Notes: generated from the letters alone by a model not told the origin. 28,654 nt of DNA from an uncultured Collinsella sp. (GCA_900540985.1 UQIC01000026.1:1-28654); one strand, 5' to 3'; shown: positions 15,561 to 23,960, counted from the stretch's first letter. Translations and numbers: made by a program.

Positions 15561-15778
15561 GTCTCGATCTGTAACGGGTGAGGCTGATTTCGGACGTTAG
15601 ATGTTACAGATCGAGACGGTTCCGCTGAGCTAACCATTTCATCTAAATCTGTAACACCAAAGGTGAATTTCAGCTGCTAGATGTTACAGATCGAGATAAA
15701 CCCAAGGGGAGGGGCCGGTATGTCTCAATCTGTAACAGCTGGGACCGTTTTTACCGAGTAGTTGTTACAGATCGAGAT
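15561..15778. repeat. Three tandem 57-bp hairpin units with fixed 27-nt centres
   Basis: Each unit has a left arm ending in TCTGTAAC and a right arm GTTACAGATCGAGA. Unit 1 has arms 15561-15575 and 15603-15617, unit 2 has 15641-15655 and 15683-15697, and unit 3 has 15722-15736 and 15764-15778. Every centre is exactly 27 nt, with only weak similarity among the three. The gap between units 1 and 2 is 23 nt and between units 2 and 3 is 24 nt, so the period is 80-81 nt. Unit 1 arms are perfect. It lies in the 457-nt gap between the convergent ABC operon and glgP. No ORF or transposase is present, so it is probably a REP-like or MITE-like element or a protein-binding array. Confidence 0.85.
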
Positions 15779-15817
15779 TGTTTGGCCGAGTTGGGTCGCA
15801 GGGTAACGTGCGGGCAC

Positions 15818-15850
15818 AAAAAACGGAGCCGTGTTGCCACGACTCCGTTT
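15818..15850 (-). terminator. Terminator of the malQ-glgP unit
   Basis: On the minus strand, AAACGGAGTCGTG pairs with CACGGCTCCGTTT, and the T run continues (plus-strand A run 15818-15823). It begins 29 nt after the glgP stop codon. Confidence 0.85.
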
Positions 15851-15878
15851 CTCAAGAGGATGGGTAAGGGAAGCGAAA

Positions 15879-18146
15879 TTAGCTCAGGTGCCAAATCTCG
15901 TCGTTGTACTGGGAGATCGTGCGGTCAGACGAGAAGGTGCCGGCGTTGGCGATATTGATGAGCGTCTTGCGCATCCAGGCGTCCTGGTCCTCGTAGTCGG
16001 CCAACACGCGCTCCTTGGTCTGGATATACTCCTCAATGTCGAGCAGGGCCATAAACCAGTCCTTGCCCTTAATGTCGTCGTGCAGGCGCTGCAGGCGCTC
16101 GGCATTGCCGGTCGCCATAAAGGCCGGGTTGGTGATGAAGTCCACCAGCAGTTTAATGCCGGGCTTGCGGTAGAGCACACCGGCGTCATAGGTGCCGTCG
16201 GCATAGAGCTGCTCGACCTGTTTGGACGAGGCACCAAAGGTATAGATGTTCTCGTCGCCCACGAGCTCGGCAATCTCCACGTTGGCGCCGTCGAGCGTGC
16301 ACAGGGTTAGGGCGCCGTTGAGCATGAACTTCATGTTGGATGTGCCGCTCGCCTCTTTGGAGGCCAGGCTAATCTGCTCGGAGATATCAGCGGCGGGGAT
16401 CACGCGCTCGGCGGCGGTGACGTTGTAGTTCTCGATCATGACAACCTGCAGGTAGGGAGCCACGTCGGGGTCGTTTGCAATCCACTGCGACAGCGTCAAG
16501 ATCAGATGGATGATGTCCTGCGCGATAGTGTAGGCAGGTGCCGCCTTGCCGCCAAAGATGATGGTGACGGGGTGTTTAGGTCTATTGCCGTTCTTGATGT
16601 CGAGATACTTCCAGATGATGTAGAGCGCGAGCATCTGCTGGCGCTTGTACTCGTGGATACGCTTGACCTGAACATCAATGATGGCGTTGGAGGGAATGGT
16701 CACACCCTGCTCGAGTGCCATGAACTGGCGCATGATGGCCTTGGCCTCGACCTTGGTGGCGGCCAGGCGCTCAAGAACATCCTTGTCGTCGGCGAACTTG
16801 GCGAGCTTGCTCAGGTCGCCGGTGCTGCGCCAATTGGTGCCGATCACATCGTCTAGTAGGCTGGCGAGCGCGGGGTTAGCGCCATGGATCCAGCGGCGGA
16901 AGGTGATGCCGTTGGTCTTGTTGGAGAACTTCTCGGGATAAATCTCGTAGAACGGATGAAGCTCGGTGTCCTCCAGGATCTTGGTGTGGAGTGCGGCGAC
17001 GCCATTGATGGAGAAGCCAAAGTGAATGTCCATGTGGGCCATGTGGACGGTGTCGTATTCGTCGATGATGGCGACGCGCGGGTCATCGTGCTCGGCCTTC
17101 GCGATCTCATCGAGCTTGACGATAATGTCGGCGATGGCAGGGGAGACCTTCTGCAGGCTGGCGAGCGGCCACTTCTCGAGCGCCTCGGCAAGGATCGTGT
17201 GGTTGGTGTAGGCGACCATGGAGCGCACGATGGTAACGGCCTCGTCAAACTCGATGTCGTGCTCGGTGGTGAGCAAGCGGATGAGCTCGGGAATGACCAT
17301 GGTGGGGTGCGTGTCGTTGATCTGGACCACGGCGTAGTCGGCCAGGTCGTGCAGGTTGCTGCCGCGCTCGATGGCCTCGTCGATCAGGAGCTGGGCGGCG
17401 TTGCTCACCATGAAGTATTCCTGGTAGATGCGAAGCAGGCGGCCCTGCTCATCGGAATCGTCGGGGTAGAGGAACAAGGTGAGGTTCTTGGCGATCTCGG
17501 TCTTGTCGAAGTCGATGGAGCTGCCGGGGACCAGGCCGTCGTCGACGCTCGCTAGGTCGAACAGGCGCAGGCGGTTCTTGGTGGGCTGGCCGTAACCGGG
17601 CACATCGATGTTGACGAGCTTGGAGGTAACGGCAAAATCGCCGAACTCGACGGTGTAGGAGCGGTCATCGTCGACTAGGATGTCCTGCTCACCGAGCCAC
17701 TCGTCGGGGACGGCCTTCTGCTGGTTGTCGACAAAGCGCTGACGGAACAGACCGTAGTGATAGTTGAGGCCCACGCCATCGCCGGTCAAGCCCAGCGTGG
17801 CGATGGAATCCAGGAAGCATGCGGCCAAGCGGCCCAGGCCGCCGTTGCCGAGTGACGGCTCGACCTCGAACTCCTCGATTTTGTTGAGGTCGTGGCCTGC
17901 GGCGGTGAGCTGGTCCTTAACCTCGTCGTAGATGCCGAGGTCGATCATGTTGTTGATGAGCAGCTTGCCGATCAAAAATTCGGCGGAAATGTAATAGAGC
18001 TTTTTCTTGCCGTTGTTGAGTGGGCAGGCGGCGGAGCGCTCCTGCACGAGTTTGACCAGCAGCTTGTAAATGCGACGGTCGTCGAGCTGCTCGAGCGAGG
18101 TGCCAAAAGACTGCTCGGCGAGTTCCATGAGGTTAATTTGGGGCAT
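15879..18146 (-). CDS. glgP: Glycogen/maltodextrin phosphorylase
   Basis: A 755-residue glucan phosphorylase (GT35) that releases glucose-1-phosphate from alpha-1,4 chains using pyridoxal phosphate. The preferred start at 18146 (MPQINLMEL) has AGGAGA 4 nt upstream; an in-frame ATG at 18173 would add nine residues. Seen blocks are KKLYYISAEFLIGKLL, EPSLGNGGLGRLAACFLDS (GNGGLGR, the phosphorylase hallmark), VKRIHEYKRQQ, and the cofactor site EASGTSNMKFMLNGAL with Lys606 as the PLP Schiff-base residue. The usual Gly in GALTxGTxDGANVEI is Cys here. Length fits bacterial enzymes (about 750-815). It lies 128 nt downstream of malQ on the same strand, with which it would degrade maltodextrins or glycogen in the cytoplasm. 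Confidence 0.96.
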   Translation of the reverse strand: MPQINLMELAEQSFGTSLEQLDDRRIYKLLVKLVQERSAACPLNNGKKKLYYISAEFLIGKLLINNMIDLGIYDEVKDQLTAAGHDLNKIEEFEVEPSLGNGGLGRLAACFLDSIATLGLTGDGVGLNYHYGLFRQRFVDNQQKAVPDEWLGEQDILVDDDRSYTVEFGDFAVTSKLVNIDVPGYGQPTKNRLRLFDLASVDDGLVPGSSIDFDKTEIAKNLTLFLYPDDSDEQGRLLRIYQEYFMVSNAAQLLIDEAIERGSNLHDLADYAVVQINDTHPTMVIPELIRLLTTEHDIEFDEAVTIVRSMVAYTNHTILAEALEKWPLASLQKVSPAIADIIVKLDEIAKAEHDDPRVAIIDEYDTVHMAHMDIHFGFSINGVAALHTKILEDTELHPFYEIYPEKFSNKTNGITFRRWIHGANPALASLLDDVIGTNWRSTGDLSKLAKFADDKDVLERLAATKVEAKAIMRQFMALEQGVTIPSNAIIDVQVKRIHEYKRQQMLALYIIWKYLDIKNGNRPKHPVTIIFGGKAAPAYTIAQDIIHLILTLSQWIANDPDVAPYLQVVMIENYNVTAAERVIPAADISEQISLASKEASGTSNMKFMLNGALTLCTLDGANVEIAELVGDENIYTFGASSKQVEQLYADGTYDAGVLYRKPGIKLLVDFITNPAFMATGNAERLQRLHDDIKGKDWFMALLDIEEYIQTKERVLADYEDQDAWMRKTLINIANAGTFSSDRTISQYNDEIWHLS

Positions 18147-18192
18147 GTTTTCTCCTGTGATGGGTTGTTTCATGTCTGCAATTCATAAGAAG

Positions 18193-18226
18193 CCCGCGCG
18201 AGGGGATTGGGGTGGCCTCGCGCGGG
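18193..18226 (-). other. Stem-loop between malQ and glgP
   Basis: CCCGCGCGAGG (18193-18203) pairs perfectly with CCTCGCGCGGG (18216-18226) around a 12-nt loop. On the minus strand it is followed by CTTCTTATG with no real T run. It may act as a weak terminator or an mRNA-stabilising hairpin that tunes glgP relative to malQ. Confidence 0.6.
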
Positions 18227-18274
18227 AAAAGCAAGCGCGTCCGCACGGTGGGGAGGGGCCGGGCGCGGTAGCTC

Positions 18275-19780
18275 CTATTGAGGAAGCTCGATTTCGGCTT
18301 CCGACGGGATGCGGAAGTAGGTCTCGGTCCAGTCGGTGAGTTTGTGCTCGAGCTCGCGGGTGATGGCGCCGTCGAGCATGCGCCAGGTCCAGTTGCCGCC
18401 CAGCGTGGCAGGGGTGTTGATGCGCGCCTCGTTGCCCAAGTTGAGCAGGTCCTGCATGGTGTAGATGCACGTGTCGCTCACGCTGGCGGCGATGGTGCGA
18501 TTGAGTGCATCTGCCATGGGTTCGCCGGCCTGCTGATGGGTGTACAGGGCTGCCTGCTCACGCTGACGCGGGGTGGCCGTTCCCTCAAACCAACCGCGCG
18601 CCGTCTCGTTGTCGTGGGTGCCCACATAGGCGACGGTGTTGGCGATGTAGTTATGCGGCAGGTAGTACGAGTTGGTACCCTCAAAGGCAAACTGCAGGAT
18701 TTTCATGCCGGGGAAGCCCGAGTTGTCGCGCATGTCGATGACGCCGGGGGTGAGGAAGCCCAGGTCCTCGGCGATGATGGGCAGCGTGCCGAGCTTTTCC
18801 TCGAGCGTCTTGAAGAACTTGAGGCCGGGACCCTGCGTCCACGAACCGTAGGACGAATCGGGCGAGGAGAACGGCACCTCCCAATAGGCCTCGAAGCCGC
18901 GGAAGTGATCCAGGCGGATGACGTCGTACATGTCGAGGGCGGCGCGAATGCGGCCCTCCCACCAGGAGAAGCCATCGGACTCCATGGCGTCCCAGTCGTA
19001 GATGGGGTTGCCCCAGTACTGGCCGGTGGCCGAGAACTGGTCGGGCGGCGTGCCGGCGACGCTCACGGGATTGCCGGCGGCGTCGATCTTAAAGAGCTCA
19101 GGCGTCGCCCACATCTCGACGGAGTCACGCGAGACATAGATGGGCAGGTCGCCGATGATGAGAATGTCGCGCTCGTTGGCATAGGCCTTGAGACGGCTCC
19201 ACTGGCGATCGAAGAAGTACTGCGTCATCTGGTGGTAGAGCATACGCGCCGGATGGTCGGCGCAGACCTTGGCGGAAGCCTCGCCGCGGGTGCGGAGCTC
19301 CGCAGGCCACTCCCAAAACGCCTTGAGACCGCACTCCTCTTTGACGGTCATGAACTCACAGTAGGGGATGAGCCAGTCCTCGTTGGCCTGGATAAAGTCA
19401 TCGAAATCGGCCGGCTTGTCGGCAGCAAAGCGCTCAGCGGCTCGGTCGAGAATCTGACGGCGGCCACCAAAGATGGCACCGTAGTCGACATTGCTGGGGT
19501 CGGATCCCAGATACACGCCATCGATATCGCGCTGCTCCAGATACCCTGCCTCGATAAGCTCGGCAAAGTCGATAAAGTTGGGGTTGCCTGCGCGGGCCGA
19601 GAACGACTGATAGGGCGAATCGCCATAGCTGGTCGTCGTAAGGGGCAGAATCTGCCAGTAATGTTGTTTGCACGAGGCGAGAAAATCGACGAAGTCGTAG
19701 GCATTCCAACCAAAGCCGCCGATTCCGTATGGTCCGGGCAGAGATGAGACGGGCATGAGGACGCCGCTTGCACGCTCCAT
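18275..19780 (-). CDS. malQ: 4-alpha-glucanotransferase (amylomaltase)
   Basis: A 501-residue GH77 enzyme that transfers maltosyl and longer units between alpha-1,4-glucans, making chains that GlgP can use. Seen blocks are the start RASGVLMPVSSLPGPYGIGGFG, YWQILPLTTTSYGDSPYQSFSARAGNP, GDLPIYVSRDSVEMWA, IRLDHFRGFEAYWEVP (the Asp of RxDHFR is the expected nucleophile region), IIAEDLGFLTPGV (acid/base Glu) and VGTHDNETARGW. The ATG at 19780 is chosen because GGTGAG lies 7 nt upstream; the TTG at 19795 would sit directly on the AAGAAGG. It precedes glgP. A TTTAAA-centred operator and a TACAAT -10-like box (19866-19871, minus) lie upstream, linking it to the PTS and ABC genes. Confidence 0.96.
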   Translation of the reverse strand: MERASGVLMPVSSLPGPYGIGGFGWNAYDFVDFLASCKQHYWQILPLTTTSYGDSPYQSFSARAGNPNFIDFAELIEAGYLEQRDIDGVYLGSDPSNVDYGAIFGGRRQILDRAAERFAADKPADFDDFIQANEDWLIPYCEFMTVKEECGLKAFWEWPAELRTRGEASAKVCADHPARMLYHQMTQYFFDRQWSRLKAYANERDILIIGDLPIYVSRDSVEMWATPELFKIDAAGNPVSVAGTPPDQFSATGQYWGNPIYDWDAMESDGFSWWEGRIRAALDMYDVIRLDHFRGFEAYWEVPFSSPDSSYGSWTQGPGLKFFKTLEEKLGTLPIIAEDLGFLTPGVIDMRDNSGFPGMKILQFAFEGTNSYYLPHNYIANTVAYVGTHDNETARGWFEGTATPRQREQAALYTHQQAGEPMADALNRTIAASVSDTCIYTMQDLLNLGNEARINTPATLGGNWTWRMLDGAITRELEHKLTDWTETYFRIPSEAEIELPQ

Positions 19781-19878
19781 GAATGCGCTCACCAACCTTC
19801 TTGTTGTGGGGTCGGCCTGCCGATGGGTGTGCAGTCCGCCTCCGATGTTCTGATTCGATACGCCTATTGTAAAACATG

Positions 19879-19890
19879 TTGTTTAAACAT
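19879..19890. promoter_or_regulatory. Candidate GntR operator upstream of malQ
   Basis: TTGTTTAAACAT matches the TTGTTTAAACAA palindrome at eleven of twelve positions. It lies inside a wider imperfect dyad (ACATG on the left, CATGT on the right). A -10-like TACAAT (minus, 19866-19871) is 8 nt downstream in the direction of malQ, so the site falls in the promoter spacer. Confidence 0.55.
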
Positions 19891-19943
19891 GTACAGGCAA
19901 GATAAAAAAGTTGGTCGTTTTTCGGCGAATGGTTACATGCCAT

Positions 19944-19980
19944 GAAAAAAGCCCCGACCTCACAACGTGAGATCGGGGCA
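19944..19980 (-). terminator. Terminator of galE
   Basis: On the minus strand, GCCCCGATCTCAC pairs with GTGAGGTCGGGGC around a 3-nt loop, with one wobble, and six T residues follow. It begins about 22 nt after the galE stop codon. Confidence 0.92.
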
Positions 19981-20001
19981 AGAGCGGTATGTAGGTTTTT
20001 G

Positions 20002-21063
20002 CTACTCGGCGTCGGCGAAGCCGTTGGGGTTGTGGCTCTGCCAGTTCCAGCTATCGCGGCACATGTCCGCGATGTCGTACTGGGCCTTCCAGCCCATCAT
20101 GCGCTCGGCCTTGGAGGCATCGCACCAGTTGGCAGCGATGTCGCCGGCGCGGCGCTCGCGGATCACGTAGGGCAGCTCCTTGCCACAAGCCTTGGAGAAG
20201 GCGGCGACGACCTCGAGTACCGAGGTGCCGGTGCCGGTGCCCAGGTTAAAGATCTCGACGCCGGTCTTGCCGTTCATCCAGTTAAGGGCAGCAACGTGAC
20301 CAGAGGCCAGATCGCACACGTGGATGTAGTCGCGCACGCCGGTGCCGTCGGGGGTGGGGTAGTCGTTGCCAAAGACCTGAACGGCCTCGAGCTTGCCCAC
20401 GGCAACCTGGGCGACATAGGGCACCAGGTTGTTGGGGATGCCCTTGGGGTCCTCGCCGATCAGGCCCGACGGATGAGCGCCAATGGGGTTGAAGTAACGG
20501 AGCAGCACGACGTCCCACTCGGGGTCGGCGGTGTGGACGTCCATGAGGATCTGCTCGATCATCCACTTGGTCCAACCATAGGGGTTGGTCGCGGGCTTCT
20601 TAGGATCCTCCTCGGTGACGGGCGGGTTGTCCGGGTCGCCGTAGACGGTCGAGGAGCTCGAGAAGATGATGGACTTGCAGCCATGGTTGCGCATGACGTC
20701 GATGAGCACCAGGGTGTTCTCGATGTTGTTGTGGTAGTACTCGACGGGCTTGCTCACTGACTCGCCGACGGCCTTAAAGCCGGCAAAGTGGATGACGCGG
20801 TCGATCTGATGGGTATCGAAGATCTTGTTCATCGCATCGCGGTCGAGCACGTTGGCCTCGTAGAAGGTGAGGTTCTTGGCGGCCTCGTCGCCCACGATGG
20901 TCTTGACGCGGTCGACGGCGACGGCGCTGGAGTTGGAGAGATCATCGACGATGACGACCTGGTAGCCACCCTCGAGCAGCTGAACGACGGTGTGCGAGCC
21001 GATAAAGCCGGCGCCACCGGTAACGAGGACACAGGTGTCTTTGGGGTCGAGTGCTTTGGACAT
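20002..21063 (-). CDS. galE: UDP-glucose 4-epimerase
   Basis: A 353-residue short-chain dehydrogenase-type epimerase that interconverts UDP-glucose and UDP-galactose in the cytoplasm using bound NAD. The Rossmann motif TGGAGFIGSH is at residues 15-24. Further GalE blocks are HFAGFKAVGES (92-102), the Ser of SSSSTVYGDP (~135-144), the catalytic Tyr162 and Lys166 in NPYGWTK, and LRYFNPIGAHPSG. Length is normal for GalE (about 330-350). The start has AGGAGA 4 nt upstream. A terminator separates it from malQ, so it is probably its own unit, expressed from a promoter shared in the divergent gap with the exported hydrolase. Confidence 0.97.
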   Translation of the reverse strand: MSKALDPKDTCVLVTGGAGFIGSHTVVQLLEGGYQVVIVDDLSNSSAVAVDRVKTIVGDEAAKNLTFYEANVLDRDAMNKIFDTHQIDRVIHFAGFKAVGESVSKPVEYYHNNIENTLVLIDVMRNHGCKSIIFSSSSTVYGDPDNPPVTEEDPKKPATNPYGWTKWMIEQILMDVHTADPEWDVVLLRYFNPIGAHPSGLIGEDPKGIPNNLVPYVAQVAVGKLEAVQVFGNDYPTPDGTGVRDYIHVCDLASGHVAALNWMNGKTGVEIFNLGTGTGTSVLEVVAAFSKACGKELPYVIRERRAGDIAANWCDASKAERMMGWKAQYDIADMCRDSWNWQSHNPNGFADAE

Positions 21064-21100
21064 GTAGTCTCCTATCGAATCAGGAACACTTCTTCAGGGG

Positions 21101-21106
21101 AGTATA
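21101..21106 (-). promoter_or_regulatory. Possible -10 box of galE
   Basis: On the minus strand TATACT matches TATAAT at five of six positions and lies 38 nt before the galE start codon. No clear -35 is seen at the expected distance. The rest of 21107-21329 is an AT-richer divergent promoter region without a gene. Confidence 0.35.
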
Positions 21107-21329
21107 GCGCAGGCAGGGACGCCCAAATCGTGCGCTGTAGGAAAAGCAGAGGATTGTGCTAACGTACTCATAGAAGAGCTTGCGTACGCATAACCTGATC
21201 TTTGGCATTTGCTTACGAGCCGCTGACCTTGTAGTTTCCTGCCGTTCGTGGAAATCGTTGGGACGCGCCATATGTACGCTAATATGTATGAGTTGAGCGA
21301 CATATAAATAAGCATGTAACGGAGTACAT

Positions 21330-22535
21330 ATGTCACCAAACAGCGATTCCATCCTTTCCCAGGAGCTCTCGCGCCGCACTGCCCTCAAGGCCCTGTTCGG
21401 CGCCGCTTCTGCGGCAGTTCTTTTTGGCCTGCCCGCTCGCGCCCATGCGGCGGAGGCTTCCAAAGAAACCACCGATAAACTAAATGCCGCCCAGGCCCAG
21501 CTCGACGAGGTTCAGGCCCAGCTCGACAGCATCGCAAATGAGTATGCGGCGCTGGCCAACAAGAATGCCCAGACCCTCAACGACATCGAGAATGTCCAGG
21601 GCAAGATTGACGACACGCAGGCCCAGATCGATGAAAAGAAGGCCGAGCTCAAGAAGAAGCGCAACGACCTTTCCGATCGCGTGGCCGCCAGCTACAAGTC
21701 CGGCGGCACGAACATCCTGTCGCTGCTGCTGGCCTCTGGCTCGTTTGAGGAACTCGTCGCCAACGCGCATTACGTTGAGAAGATCAACAAGAGCGACCGC
21801 GACGCCATCGAGGACATTCAGACCATCCAGGAAGAGCTCGATGCGCAAAAGACCGAGCTCGAGTCGCAGAAGGCCGACTTAGAGAAGCTCAAGGACCAGC
21901 AGACTGCCCAGATGCAGGACATGCAGGCCAAGCAGCAAGAAGTCCAGACCGTGCTGAACGGTCTTTCCGACGACGTCAAGGAGCTCATGGCTCAGCGCGA
22001 TTCCGAGATCCTCGCTGCCGCCCAGGCTGAGGAGGCCGCTAGGAAGGCTGCCGCTGCCGCGGCTGCCGCGAACAAGAACAATTCCTACTCGGGTGGCTCG
22101 AGCTCGGGTGGTGGATCGTACGCGCCCGGAACTCCGCAGCAGAATGCCGGCTCGGGCAAGCAGCAGGCTGTCGTCAACGCGTGCTACTCCACGCCTTCGC
22201 CGGGTCAGAACTGGTGCGCGGCGTGGGTCACCAATGTCTTCCGTAACGCCGGCGTTGGCTACTTTGGCGGCAATGCGTGCGACATGTTTAACGCCTGGTG
22301 CTATAGCTCCGACCGCTCGGCGCTGCAGGTGGGCATGATCGTGGCCGATTCCTCGCACAGCGGCACGGGTGCTCCGGGCCTTATCTACGGTCATGTGGGT
22401 ATCTACGTTGGCGGCGGCATCGTTATGAGCAACGAGGGTGCCATTACGTCTAAGTCGCTTGATTCGTTCATCAGCTTTTATGGTACTGGCTCTGGCGTGC
22501 GCTGGGGCTGGCTCGGCGGTATTGCGCTGTCGTAA
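21330..22535 (+). CDS. Tat-exported coiled-coil CHAP/NlpC-type peptidoglycan hydrolase
   Basis: A 401-residue secreted protein. Residues 1-41 are a signal with SRRTALK (twin-arginine pattern), a hydrophobic core and an AHA-A cleavage site. Residues ~45-245 are coiled coil rich in Gln, Asp, Glu, Lys and Ala, like the CwlO/PcsB/RipA class in which coils gate the catalytic part. An Ala run and a Gly/Ser linker follow (~238-285). The C-terminal ~115 residues form a cysteine-peptidase-type domain, with Cys296 in QNWCAAWV and His355 in YGHVGIYVGGG as the likely catalytic pair. It probably cuts peptide cross-links in the wall during growth or division. The ATG at 21330 has GGAG 5 nt upstream. It is divergent from galE, and its terminator lies at 22732-22759 after a palindromic element. 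Confidence 0.9.
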   Translation: MSPNSDSILSQELSRRTALKALFGAASAAVLFGLPARAHAAEASKETTDKLNAAQAQLDEVQAQLDSIANEYAALANKNAQTLNDIENVQGKIDDTQAQIDEKKAELKKKRNDLSDRVAASYKSGGTNILSLLLASGSFEELVANAHYVEKINKSDRDAIEDIQTIQEELDAQKTELESQKADLEKLKDQQTAQMQDMQAKQQEVQTVLNGLSDDVKELMAQRDSEILAAAQAEEAARKAAAAAAAANKNNSYSGGSSSGGGSYAPGTPQQNAGSGKQQAVVNACYSTPSPGQNWCAAWVTNVFRNAGVGYFGGNACDMFNAWCYSSDRSALQVGMIVADSSHSGTGAPGLIYGHVGIYVGGGIVMSNEGAITSKSLDSFISFYGTGSGVRWGWLGGIALS

Positions 22536-22543
22536 AGCCGACT

Positions 22544-22679
22544 GGGCCGCGTGCCCGTCCGCAATATATTTGATTGCCTGCTCGGGCAGTCCTGCGCAAG
22601 ACGAAGGCCACATTAAGTGGCCTTCTTTGCGTGCGGAACTCGCGATCAATCAAATATATTGCGGGCGGGCACGCGGCCC
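22544..22679. repeat. Long palindromic element with conserved core (copy 3)
   Basis: Outer arms of 33 nt (22544-22576 and 22647-22679) are inverted complements with a single wobble. They enclose a 70-nt core at 22577-22646 that matches the cores at 4752-4820 and 1-52. It has CCTGCTC, CAGTCCTG, a 9-bp hairpin with loop ATTAA, and GTGCGGAACTCGCGAT. The flanking helper stem is CGCAA/TTGCG, where copy 2 has CACGA/TCGTG. The arm sequence, including a run of AT-rich bases, is unrelated to copy 2. The element begins 9 nt after the hydrolase stop codon and precedes a separate intrinsic terminator. Confidence 0.92.
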
Positions 22680-22731
22680 TCTCGGGTTCGGGGCGCGACG
22701 CACCGGACTGGGTTATCTGAATAAATATGGC

Positions 22732-22759
22732 GAAGGCCCCTTTCGGGGCCTTCTTTTTT
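22732..22759 (+). terminator. Intrinsic terminator after the exported hydrolase
   Basis: GAAGGCCCC (22732-22740) pairs with GGGGCCTTC (22745-22753) around TTTC, and TTTTTT follows. The T run reaches the last bases of murB, which ends on the opposite strand at 22758. Confidence 0.92.
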
Positions 22760-23720
22760 ATAAAAATTCGCCTACTCGGTGGACTTCGGGTTCTAGGTCT
22801 ACGTTGAATTGGTCTTTGACGGTTGCCTGGATGTGGCGGATGAGTTCGTCGACATCGGCGGCGGTGGCGTGGTCGGCGTTGACGATGAAGCCGCAGTGCT
22901 TCTCGCTCACCTGCGCGCCGCCAACGGCGTGTCCTCGCAGGCCGGCATCCATGATGAGTTTGCCGGCAAAGTAACCCTCGGGGCGCTTGAAAGTGGAGCC
23001 GGCACTCGGCATGTCGAGTGGCTGCTTGTCCTCGCGGCGCTGGCGGTAGTCGTCCATGTCGGCCTTGATCATCGCGGCGTTGCCCGGGGCGAGATTGAAG
23101 GTGGCCGAAAGCACGATAAAGCCGTCATCGGCGATGCGGCTCTTTCGATAACCCAGGTTGAGCTCGTCGACATCGAACTCGATGATATTGCCACTGCCGC
23201 GGGTGCCGTCGTCGAGCTGGCGAGCGGGTTTGTAGACGCGCACGGACTCCAAAACATCTGCCATGCAGGCGCCGTAGGCACCGGCGTTCATGTAGCAGGC
23301 GCCGCCGACCGATCCGGGGATGCCCGAGATGGGCTCCATGCCGGTGAGACAGGCCTCGGCTGCCGCGGCTGCGACATCGGAAAGCAGCGCGCCGGCTGCC
23401 GCCGTGACGTGCGTGCCGTCGACCGTAATGTCGGAGAGGCCTTCGCCCAGCGCCACGACGACGCCGCGGATGCCCTTGTCGCCGACGAGTAGGTCGGAGC
23501 CGTTGCCCACGATGGTGAGGGGCAGATCGCAGCGATAGCAGGTATCGAGCGTGGCGACGAGGCCCTGCTCGGTATCGGGCGTGACAAAGACGTCGGCCGG
23601 GCCGCCGATCTTAAACGTGGTGTGCTCGCGCATGGGCTCGCTCATGAGCACGTTGTCCTCGCCGGCAACACCGGCGAGCGCGCAGAGCAGGTCCTCGTTA
23701 AAAAAGTCGTTCTCGTGCAT
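22758..23720 (-). CDS. murB: UDP-N-acetylenolpyruvoylglucosamine reductase
   Basis: A 320-residue FAD enzyme that reduces the enolpyruvyl group to make UDP-MurNAc, an early cytoplasmic step of peptidoglycan synthesis. The ATG at 23720 is preferred because AAGGCGG lies 8 nt upstream; the longer frame to 23810 runs into a hairpin repeat. FAD-binding blocks are HTTFKIGGPADVF (33-45), VGNGSDLLV (71-79) and GIPGSVGGACYMNAGAYG (133-150). Catalytic residues seen are Arg192 in YRKS, Ser242 in PSAGSTFKRP as proton donor, and a C-terminal Glu (LEPEVHRVGEF). It looks complete and functional. It is convergent with the exported cell-wall hydrolase. Confidence 0.97.
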   Translation of the reverse strand: MHENDFFNEDLLCALAGVAGEDNVLMSEPMREHTTFKIGGPADVFVTPDTEQGLVATLDTCYRCDLPLTIVGNGSDLLVGDKGIRGVVVALGEGLSDITVDGTHVTAAAGALLSDVAAAAAEACLTGMEPISGIPGSVGGACYMNAGAYGACMADVLESVRVYKPARQLDDGTRGSGNIIEFDVDELNLGYRKSRIADDGFIVLSATFNLAPGNAAMIKADMDDYRQRREDKQPLDMPSAGSTFKRPEGYFAGKLIMDAGLRGHAVGGAQVSEKHCGFIVNADHATAADVDELIRHIQATVKDQFNVDLEPEVHRVGEFL

Positions 23721-23785
23721 ACGAATATCCGCCTTATGGTGGTCGTTTTCATTAATCGAATGCAATATACCCCACCCGGATGGAT

Positions 23786-23851
23786 TTGGTGCAAAGTAAC
23801 CTGACCCCAATGCATCACATGGTGCAAAGGGGTCAGGTTACTTTGCGCCAA
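23786..23851. repeat. Long inverted repeat (23-bp arms) between murB and the LacI gene
   Basis: Arms 23786-23808 and 23829-23851 are inverted complements with one wobble and a 20-nt loop. TGGTGCAAAG occurs at the start of the left arm and again across the end of the loop (23820-23829), with CTTTGCGCCA in the right arm. The loop can form its own small hairpin (TGCATC with GGTGCA). It falls in the divergent promoter region, upstream of both genes. There is no T run, so it is not an ordinary terminator. Confidence 0.85.
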
Positions 23852-23960
23852 TCGCGGCGATAAAACAGCCGTCTACCGGATTGGTAAAGTGTTTATCATC
23901 AAGGTAGAGGGACGGTCGCTATACTTTCAAGAGATTGCGCGAATACTCGGAAGGAGCGAG

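Noticed and set aside
15561..15778. CRISPR-like array, because GTTACAGATCGAGA recurs every 80-81 nt
   Set aside because: There are only three units, each an inverted repeat around a 27-nt centre, with no longer conserved direct repeat and no cas genes nearby.
18278..19747. A 489-codon plus-strand frame opposite malQ
   Set aside because: It is an antisense shadow of a well-supported GH77 gene; the translation shows no motif.
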